The position numbers were made by a program, and so were the translations under genes. A stretch of DNA of 10,306 bases, taken from contig CAMYEJ010000042.1 in assembly GCA_947254665.1 (NCBI GenBank), positions 1 to 10,306 of the forward strand, in the 5' to 3' direction. Below, piece by piece: positions 1 to 5,286 of this stretch. Below the pieces are notes generated by a model. That model was not told the origin of the DNA. It saw nothing but the letters and a program-made list of their open reading frames with translations, and ran no database searches. The first letter of the stretch is position 1. Each line of letters starts with the position of its first letter. The DNA comes from an uncultured Peptoniphilus sp. (GTDB lineage Bacteria; Bacillota; Clostridia; Tissierellales; Peptoniphilaceae).

Positions 1-150
1 CCACAGAGCTCTGCAGATGAAGAAGTTCGTTAACATACTAAATTCTTTCTACAAAAGGCAGTGCTCACTAACAGAGGGTCAAGCAAAACAATAATTCTCC
101 TGTTAAATATTATGGTCAAAGCAGACCAATTCATCTGCAGATCCCTGTGG
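1..150 (+). ncRNA. Candidate structured RNA or packaging-site DNA with long inverted repeat
   Basis: Seen: bases 1-6 (CCACAG) pair with 145-150 (CTGTGG), and bases 10-21 pair without a mismatch with 130-141, separated by a 3-by-3 internal loop (7-9 against 142-144) in which one further G-C pair is possible. Inside lie a hairpin 69-74/100-105 (TAACAG with CTGTTA) and a hairpin 113-117/124-128 (TGGTC with GACCA, 6-base loop). Bases 101-106 could instead pair with 30-35. No convincing gene lies here. The nested arrangement looks like a multi-branched RNA, and the outer helix may continue left of the window, so this could be the 3' part of a larger RNA. Large ornate RNAs such as ROOL and GOLLD are known from Firmicutes phages, but no match to either is claimed. 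A cos-type packaging site or a 5' leader controlling the first packaging gene are alternatives. The strand is inferred from the downstream genes. Confidence 0.35.
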
Positions 151-161
151 GAAAGCATACG

Positions 162-167
162 AAAGGA
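162..167 (+). promoter_or_regulatory. Ribosome binding site that decides the start of the first gene
   Basis: AAAGGA lies 8 bases before ATG 176. An upstream in-frame ATG at 167 overlaps this site and so cannot use it. This favours 176, which gives the protein start MAKKKTEM. Confidence 0.6.
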
Positions 168-175
168 TGATAGTA

Positions 176-475
176 ATGGCAAAGAAGAAGACAGAAATGG
201 CACCTGCAGTAACCCCAGATGCCCAAGAGCAAAGATTAATCAATCTAGCCTATGGTCGAGCAGAAGAGATGCTCCTTGAAGGCACCGCACCTCCATCAAT
301 AATTAACCATTTTTTAAAGATGGGTTCCTCAATACAAAGAACAGAGCAAGATCTTAAATCAAGCCAAGCAACACTTGCAAAATCCAAAGCTGACCAAATT
401 AAGAAGTCAGAAGACGACAAGAATTTAGCTGAGGCTGCAATTGCTGCTTTGAAATCTTATCAACCTAAGGAATGA
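176..475 (+). CDS. Putative small terminase-type protein (small helical phage protein)
   Basis: This 99-residue protein starts MAKKKTEMAPAVTPDAQEQR and is charged and mostly helical. An N-terminal segment (about 10-48) containing the stretch EGTAPPSIINHFLKMGSS is followed by a Lys/Glu/Ala-rich helix, probably a coiled coil (about 50-95). Proteins of this layout commonly sit just upstream of an HNH gene and the large terminase in Firmicutes phages, where they are often left hypothetical or called small terminase subunit. No helix-turn-helix motif is clear to me, so DNA recognition is inferred from position only. The start at 176 is chosen because of the AAAGGA site at 162-167. The stop overlaps the next start (ATGA at 472-475), which implies translational coupling. 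It could instead be another small head protein. Confidence 0.5.
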   Translation: MAKKKTEMAPAVTPDAQEQRLINLAYGRAEEMLLEGTAPPSIINHFLKMGSSIQRTEQDLKSSQATLAKSKADQIKKSEDDKNLAEAAIAALKSYQPKE

Positions 476-852
476 TCACCTACAGTGACATAGTAAGACT
501 CGATGGCTATGCCGAAAGGCTTAATGCTCTTATTCTAAACGACTACGAGTATGATTCACCGCGTGAAGCCATGATGAAGTTTTACAAAAGTCGGCGATGG
601 TTACAAGTTCGAGATAAAGTTATTAAACGAGATCTCGGTCAAGATTTAGCGGTTGAAGGTCTCTGGATCAAAGGCAAAATATTGGTACACCATATTAAAC
701 CTATCACATATGATGACCTTATTAATAACCCTAAATTTTTGCTAGACGACAATTATCTTATTACAGTCTCCACGGATACTCACAACATAATTCATTATGG
801 AAAACCAGAAGAAATTATTACGAGAACCCCAGGAGACACAAATTTATGGTAG
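472..852 (+). CDS. HNH endonuclease-like packaging protein lacking zinc cysteines
   Basis: This 126-residue protein carries an HNH-like signature: RRWLQVRDKVIKRD at residues 41-54, the His pair H73-H74 in LVHHIKPI, an Asn at 94, and H104/H108 in THNIIHYG. The family binds a divalent metal and nicks or cuts DNA. In cos-type phages an HNH protein next to the terminase takes part in cutting the genome ends. The C-x-x-C zinc ligands found in many phage HNH proteins are absent: where they are expected (after RD at 53-54) the sequence reads LGQDLAVEG, and the protein has no cysteine at all. The start is the ATGA overlap with the preceding stop. The only purine-rich site (AAGGA, 467-471) is too close to be ideal, so reinitiation is likely. 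Position and motif make HNH the best call, but activity is not certain. Confidence 0.75.
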   Translation: MITYSDIVRLDGYAERLNALILNDYEYDSPREAMMKFYKSRRWLQVRDKVIKRDLGQDLAVEGLWIKGKILVHHIKPITYDDLINNPKFLLDDNYLITVSTDTHNIIHYGKPEEIITRTPGDTNLW

Positions 853-861
853 GGGTGTAAC

Positions 862-1218
862 ATGAAAACTATATTTGAAGAAGTAAAAGATGCCTTAGAT
901 GTCCATGAAGAGGATACGGCGTTTGACGCTGAACTTACACTTTTGCTATCAAGTACCATGTCAATACTATCACAGCTTGGTGTCCATGAGTCTGCTGATG
1001 TTAGGTTTACAAGAGATTTAACATGGGATGCTTATGAGGCATCAGCACATGACGGTGACTTTGATATGGTTAAGACGTATATTTTACTAAAAGTTCGATT
1101 GGGCTTTGACCCACCAACAGCTTCAACCCTTGCTTACATTAAAGAAGCAGTTAAGGAATTGGAGTGGAGAATTAAAGAATCGTATACAGGAGATTATGTC
1201 TATGAAGAACAACGATGA
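862..1218 (+). CDS. Phage head-tail connector protein (HK97 gp6-like / phage DNA packaging family)
   Basis: This 118-residue protein is mostly helical. Its C-terminal half reads DMVKTYILLKVRLGFDPPTA and then a helix with KELEWRI (about residues 68-104), the typical pattern of the gp6-like head-tail connector family. Such proteins form a ring under the portal once the head is full and prepare it for tail joining. The start at 862 follows AGGGGTG (851-857). The end overlaps the next gene by 17 bases, and that gene's ribosome binding site lies inside this coding sequence. In HK97 this gene sits after the capsid gene, whereas here it lies before the large terminase, which is unusual. Confidence 0.8.
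   Translation: MKTIFEEVKDALDVHEEDTAFDAELTLLLSSTMSILSQLGVHESADVRFTRDLTWDAYEASAHDGDFDMVKTYILLKVRLGFDPPTASTLAYIKEAVKELEWRIKESYTGDYVYEEQR
1188..1193 (+). promoter_or_regulatory. Ribosome binding site that decides the start of the first HHGIKG protein
   Basis: AGGAGA is 8 bases before ATG 1202. ATG 1196 is too close to it, and the more distant in-frame ATG 1106 would read through the connector gene. Start 1202 puts the conserved motif right at the N-terminus, matching its partner gene at 1890. Confidence 0.65.
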
Positions 1219-1906
1219 ATTGCACCACCATGGTATTAAAGGTATGCGTTGGGGTGTTCGAAGAAACCTTCAAGCGAAACGTAGAGCTAAGGCTCGAAAA
1301 AATAAAAGCATAAAATCCCGTATACATGATCTTAAAGAAAAAACTAATGCTGGTGTATCAAAAGCTAAAAAGAAAACTAAGGCAGCCAATGCTAAAATTC
1401 AAAATGCACTCAAAAAGAAGAAACAAACTCCTAGGTCTATGCTAGATAATAACATAAAACGTTCTGTTAGACTGAATGAAGAAAACAAATTTATGAATTT
1501 TGGTAATAACAGAATGTTAACTAATGCATCTAGAAGGGAGTGCAAAAGGATATTTAAGAATCGTGAAAACTATAGTTATGACGATTTAAAGAAATTATCT
1601 AGGCGTTTTGAAGAGGAATCAGCAGTTGCAAATGCACTTTACCAGAGAACTAGGCAAAAATCCGAGTATAATCGAATGATTGCAAGAGCCGCTGTTAATG
1701 CAGCATTTGTTGGCGATTTAAAGTATGTATCTGATCCAATGAAACGAATAATCGATTCAACCGACAGAACTAAATCAGCAGATGCTGTAAAACGTGATAT
1801 GCTTAAATCTGGATTACAGTCAATGGCAAATTATTCAAGAGATCAAGGAATAGATTTCTCAAAATTGGTTGGATCAATCGGAGGTAAGAATGGAAAGAAG
1901 AAATAA
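1202..1906 (+). CDS. Basic phage protein with N-terminal HHGIKGMRWGVRR motif (first of a tandem pair)
   Basis: This protein has 234 residues from ATG 1202. Residues 9-21 read HHGIKGMRWGVRR, a motif met in many Firmicutes phage head-region proteins and of unproven function. Residues about 22-80 are extremely Lys/Arg-rich and low in complexity. A more ordinary helical part follows, with YSYDDLKKLSRRFEEESAVA (about 120-140) resembling the helical segment often found after this motif, and the end is again Lys-rich. No catalytic motif, signal peptide or membrane segment is seen. Its place between connector and terminase suggests a head-associated, perhaps DNA-contacting or internal protein, which is inference only. 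It overlaps the connector gene by 17 bases and the next gene by 17 bases. Gene reality is well supported; function is unknown. Confidence 0.7.
   Translation: MKNNDELHHHGIKGMRWGVRRNLQAKRRAKARKNKSIKSRIHDLKEKTNAGVSKAKKKTKAANAKIQNALKKKKQTPRSMLDNNIKRSVRLNEENKFMNFGNNRMLTNASRRECKRIFKNRENYSYDDLKKLSRRFEEESAVANALYQRTRQKSEYNRMIARAAVNAAFVGDLKYVSDPMKRIIDSTDRTKSADAVKRDMLKSGLQSMANYSRDQGIDFSKLVGSIGGKNGKKK
1220..1268 (+). repeat. Direct repeat copy 1 (codes for HHGIKGMRWGVRR)
   Basis: This 49-base stretch matches 1911-1959 with 5 mismatches. It includes a 31-base identical core (1236-1266 against 1927-1957). Both copies code for the same motif at the start of neighbouring genes. Confidence 0.9.
1880..1884 (+). 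promoter_or_regulatory. Ribosome binding site that decides the start of the second HHGVKG protein
   Basis: GGAGG lies 5 bases before ATG 1890, inside the 3' end of the preceding gene. It rules in ATG 1890 over the upstream in-frame TTG at 1869, which has no comparable site. Confidence 0.7.
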
Positions 1907-2300
1907 TACTTTGCAGCATCATGGCGTTAAAGGTATGCGTTGGGGTGTTCGAAGAAATCGATCATCTTCGTATGCAAGAAAAGCGGCAGCTAAAGGTCGA
2001 AAAATAGAACGAAATAAAAAGTCTATTGTTAAACTTCAAAAGAAATCTGCCAAGTATAGCTACAAAGGCTCCAAGGCAGGTAAGAAGGCTGCAAGTCTAA
2101 ATTATAAAAGACTAAAAACGGTGTCTGCAAATAAGCGCACTAAACTTGATAGCAAAATAGCTAAACAGTTAAAGAAGCAAGCTAAGTATGAGAAGAAATC
2201 TGCTAAATCCATGTATAGAAGCCAGAAAAAGGTTAAACAAAATATGAAACTAAGTAAGCAGATAAAAACTTTGCAGAAGAAAGCAAAACAAAATAATTAA
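1890..2300 (+). CDS. Very basic phage protein with N-terminal HHGVKGMRWGVRR motif (second of a tandem pair)
   Basis: This protein has 136 residues from ATG 1890. The motif HHGVKGMRWGVRR (residues 10-22) is followed by about 110 residues of Lys/Ser/Ala/Gln-rich, low-complexity sequence. About one third of all residues are Lys or Arg, and I count only four Asp or Glu. The body resembles histone-tail-like or coiled basic proteins rather than an enzyme, and no known fold is recognised. It shares the N-terminal motif and its DNA with the preceding gene but not the rest, so the two probably share a targeting or assembly tag and differ in cargo. A role in binding packaged DNA or the acidic scaffold is speculation. 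It ends 13 bases before the terminase start. Confidence 0.7.
   Translation: MERRNNTLQHHGVKGMRWGVRRNRSSSYARKAAAKGRKIERNKKSIVKLQKKSAKYSYKGSKAGKKAASLNYKRLKTVSANKRTKLDSKIAKQLKKQAKYEKKSAKSMYRSQKKVKQNMKLSKQIKTLQKKAKQNN
1911..1959 (+). repeat. Direct repeat copy 2 (codes for HHGVKGMRWGVRR)
   Basis: This is the partner of 1220-1268, 691 bases downstream, with a 31-base identical core at 1927-1957. Recombination between the copies would keep the reading frame of the motif and fuse the first start to the second body, deleting 691 bases. Confidence 0.9.
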
Positions 2301-2313
2301 GAAGGGGATTTGA

Positions 2314-4041
2314 ATGGCTCTATCAAATACGGCAATACCTCGTGAATATGGAAAGTTCCGAGAACAAGTCCTTGCTGGTGAAATTCCAGTTAATGAATTT
2401 GTTTCTATGGAGATGAACCGTATTGACTATCTTATAGAGTCCCCAGAATACTATTATGATGACGAATCAATCGACGGCTATATCGAATTTTGTGAAAAAG
2501 AACTTACATTAGCTAATGGGGACCCACTTCATCTATTACCAACCTTTAGACTTTGGGCAGAATGTGCACTGGCTTGGTACTACTTTATAGATGAGGTTAG
2601 ATGGAATCCGCAATTAAAGCGAAATGAGGTTGTAACAACAAAAAAGCGTTTAACAAATATTCAATACTTAATTGTTGCAAGAGGCGCCGCTAAATCTATG
2701 TACGCGTCCACCTTGCACTCATACTTCTTAGTATGTGACCCTGATTCAACGCATCAGGTGGTAACTGCCCCAACAATGAAACAAGCCGAAGAAACTTTAG
2801 GTCCGATGCGAACCGCATTATCATTTGCAAGAGGACCACTTTACAAGTACATGACTCAAGGTAACATTTTATCTAATACATGGACTAAAAAGAAACTAGC
2901 ATCAACTAAGAAAGGTATAGAGAACTTCGTAACAAATTCCCTATGCGAAATCCGAACAATGTCGGTTGATAAACTTCAAGGTTTAGGGACGAAGATGAAT
3001 AGTGTTGACGAATGGCTATCTGGACGAACTAAAGAGAATGTAATCGAGGCACTTGAACAAGGTGCTGGTAAAACTGGAGACTATTTAATACTTGCAACAT
3101 CTTCAGAAGGTAATGAACGTGACGGAGTCGGAGATTCAATCAAAATGGAGTTAATGTCTATACTAAAAGGAGAATACTTTGCGCCCAATATTTCTATCTG
3201 GTATTACCGATTAGATGACATTAAAGAAGTTGGAGATCCAGAGATGCGGTTAAAAGCTAATCCAAATCTCGGTGCCACTATTACTTATGATCTTTATGAA
3301 AAAGATGTTAGAAAGATGGAAGCGTTGCCATCTAAACGAAATGAAATTTTAGCGAAACGTTTTGGGTTGCCAATGGAAGGTGTATCATACTTCTTTGCAT
3401 ATGAAGATACCCTTGTGCATCCACCTCAGAACTTTGATAACATGGTTTGCTCGATGGGAGCCGATCTTTCTCAAGGTGATGACTTCTGTGCATTTACATT
3501 TCTATTCCCTATAGTAGGCACAGGAAAATTTGGTGTGAAGACGAGGGCTTATGTATCAGATTTAAAAGTTAGAAGACTTCCTAAAGCAACACAAGAAAAA
3601 TACCAAGAGTTCATACGTGAAGGTTCACTAATAGTTATGGACGAACCAATATTAGATATGGATGCCGTGTTTGAAGATCTAGATAAGCACATAATAGAAC
3701 ATCAGTACACGGTGTTAACAATGGGCTATGACCCTTATAACTCAGTCAGATTTTGTGATCTCTGGGCAAAGACTTATGGAGAGTATGGGATGGAGGTTGT
3801 TCGTCAGGGTTACCGAACCGAATCAGTTCCATTAGGGGAAATAAGTAATTTAGCCTATGAGAGAGTATTATTATTTGATGAAGAACTAATGAAATTCGCT
3901 ATGGGTAATTCTATAGTGATACAAGACACTAATGGCAACCTAAAGTTATCTAAGAAACGTAATGCAGACAAAATTGATAATGTTGCAGCACTTATGGATG
4001 CTTGGGTTGCATTTACTAGAAATCAGGGGGTATTCGAGTAA
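2314..4041 (+). CDS. terL: Terminase large subunit (HK97-type, Terminase_1 family)
   Basis: This 575-residue protein has normal length for the family. It is the ATP-driven motor that pumps DNA through the portal and the nuclease that cuts the concatemer. The ATPase domain shows a Walker A-like loop VARGAAKS (121-128, Lys127-Ser128), a Walker B-like SVDEW (230-234, Asp232-Glu233) and a coupling motif LATSSEG (260-266). The C-terminal RNase H-like nuclease shows Asp384 in GADLSQGDD, Asp473 in GYDPY and acidic residues in DKIDNVAALMDAW (552-564), the expected metal-binding acids. The residue before the Walker A lysine is Ala rather than the usual Gly. The start at 2314 follows AAGGGG (2302-2307). 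The stop directly abuts the portal start. It probably acts with the small subunit at 176 and the HNH protein at 472. Confidence 0.95.
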   Translation: MALSNTAIPREYGKFREQVLAGEIPVNEFVSMEMNRIDYLIESPEYYYDDESIDGYIEFCEKELTLANGDPLHLLPTFRLWAECALAWYYFIDEVRWNPQLKRNEVVTTKKRLTNIQYLIVARGAAKSMYASTLHSYFLVCDPDSTHQVVTAPTMKQAEETLGPMRTALSFARGPLYKYMTQGNILSNTWTKKKLASTKKGIENFVTNSLCEIRTMSVDKLQGLGTKMNSVDEWLSGRTKENVIEALEQGAGKTGDYLILATSSEGNERDGVGDSIKMELMSILKGEYFAPNISIWYYRLDDIKEVGDPEMRLKANPNLGATITYDLYEKDVRKMEALPSKRNEILAKRFGLPMEGVSYFFAYEDTLVHPPQNFDNMVCSMGADLSQGDDFCAFTFLFPIVGTGKFGVKTRAYVSDLKVRRLPKATQEKYQEFIREGSLIVMDEPILDMDAVFEDLDKHIIEHQYTVLTMGYDPYNSVRFCDLWAKTYGEYGMEVVRQGYRTESVPLGEISNLAYERVLLFDEELMKFAMGNSIVIQDTNGNLKLSKKRNADKIDNVAALMDAWVAFTRNQGVFE

Positions 4042-5286
4042 ATGAAACTATCTGAACGAATATCACATGCTTGGAATGCATTTACCGGTAAAGACTCATT
4101 TGCCCCTCCACAAGAAGAAGCGATTGTCTATGGGCAACCACGTAGGCCGATGGTCTACAAAGCAAACTCCTCAAGATTCGCATCGTCGATCTTTACAAGG
4201 ATTGCTATTGATGTTGCTATGGCAAAGTTCAATCACGTCAAAATAGATGAAAAAACTGAGGATCGCGAGATTATAAAGTCCGGTTTAAACTATTGTTTAA
4301 ATGTCGAGGCTAACATCGATCAAACAGGAGTAGCATTTATCTATGATATAGCATTCTCATTATTGGATGAAGGTTACATTGCAGTTGTTCCTGTCGACAC
4401 AACCCTAAATCCTAAAGTTTCCGGAAGTTTCGACATTACTACAATGCGTGTAGCACAAATAATGGGGTGGACTAATAAGTCCGTTCAAGTTAATGTATAT
4501 GACGATAATACTGGGCAGTATAGAAACATTTGGTTACCTAAATCTACAGTAGCAATAATAGAGAGTCCGCTTTATTCAATTATTAATGAGCCAAACTCTA
4601 CACTTCAAAGGCTACTTAGAAAAATGGCAATTACTGACCAAAACGATAATCTATTCTCTCCAAACAGATTGGACATAATACTTCAAATGCCACAGGCTAT
4701 AAGAACTGATAAGCAAATGAAAGATGCGCAAGCTCGTATCAAGAATATTGATGATCAGTTGGCTTATGGCAATAACGGTATCGCGTATATCGACTCAACT
4801 GAAAGAATTACACAACTTAACAGACCTGCTAATTCACAAATTAATGAGACGGTTGAGAAGCTTAAAGCTGAGTTCTATAACCAATTAGGTTTAACACAAG
4901 CCGTATTCGACGGTACTGCTACTGAGGCGCAATTAAGGGCGTATTACAATAGAACCATCGACCCAATCTTAGAATTCATAATTAAAGAAATGGAACGAAA
5001 GTTTTTAACAAAGACCGCGAGAACTCAAGGTCACGCCATAGAGTATTATCGTAACATGCTTTCACTTGTATCCGCTGAGCAATTAGTAAGCTTAGGTGAT
5101 ACATTAAGGCGAAACGAAATCGCTACTTCAAATGAAATTAGAGACATGATGGGTCTCAAACGATCAAACGAGCCAGAAGCGGATGAGTTGAAGAATCCAA
5201 ACATCGCTCCACAATCATCTAAGCCGTCAGCATCAAAGGCGGAAGGTGAACACACTCGTGACAGTCAAAATGGAGGAGAAATATGA
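4042..5286 (+). CDS. Phage portal protein (HK97 / Phage_portal family)
   Basis: This 414-residue protein matches the usual length of HK97-type portals. It forms the dodecameric ring at one capsid vertex through which terminase drives DNA and to which the connector and tail attach. Typical features are the early FASSIFTRIAIDVAMAKF segment (about 47-63), the LLDEGYIAVVPVD strand (about 107-119), and the conserved GLTQAVFDGTATEAQLRAYY stretch (about 288-307) followed by helices and a NEIRDMMGLKR motif (about 365-375). The C-terminal 35 residues are hydrophilic and probably disordered. TAAATG joins it to the terminase stop, with AGGGGG at 4025-4030 as ribosome binding site. Its stop overlaps the next start (ATGA at 5283-5286). 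Confidence 0.93.
   Translation: MKLSERISHAWNAFTGKDSFAPPQEEAIVYGQPRRPMVYKANSSRFASSIFTRIAIDVAMAKFNHVKIDEKTEDREIIKSGLNYCLNVEANIDQTGVAFIYDIAFSLLDEGYIAVVPVDTTLNPKVSGSFDITTMRVAQIMGWTNKSVQVNVYDDNTGQYRNIWLPKSTVAIIESPLYSIINEPNSTLQRLLRKMAITDQNDNLFSPNRLDIILQMPQAIRTDKQMKDAQARIKNIDDQLAYGNNGIAYIDSTERITQLNRPANSQINETVEKLKAEFYNQLGLTQAVFDGTATEAQLRAYYNRTIDPILEFIIKEMERKFLTKTARTQGHAIEYYRNMLSLVSAEQLVSLGDTLRRNEIATSNEIRDMMGLKRSNEPEADELKNPNIAPQSSKPSASKAEGEHTRDSQNGGEI

Noticed and set aside
142..152. Short hairpin TCCC-TGT-GGGA as a rho-independent terminator
   Set aside because: The stem is only 4 base pairs, no T-run follows, and it competes with the longer helix formed with bases 1-21.
61..279. Open frame of 72 codons overlapping the first gene
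   Set aside because: It has no ribosome binding site, unphage-like composition, and runs out of frame through the better-supported gene at 176-475 and the inverted-repeat region.
1106..1201. Longer N-terminus for the first HHGIKG protein
   Set aside because: This segment is the connector gene read in another frame. AGGAGA at 1188-1193 and the motif position favour ATG 1202.
1869..1889. Upstream TTG start for the second HHGVKG protein
   Set aside because: No ribosome binding site precedes it, while GGAGG is well placed for ATG 1890.
5046..5255. Minus-strand open frame opposite the portal C-terminus
   Set aside because: It is a shadow of the portal coding sequence, with no recognisable protein features and no antisense context.
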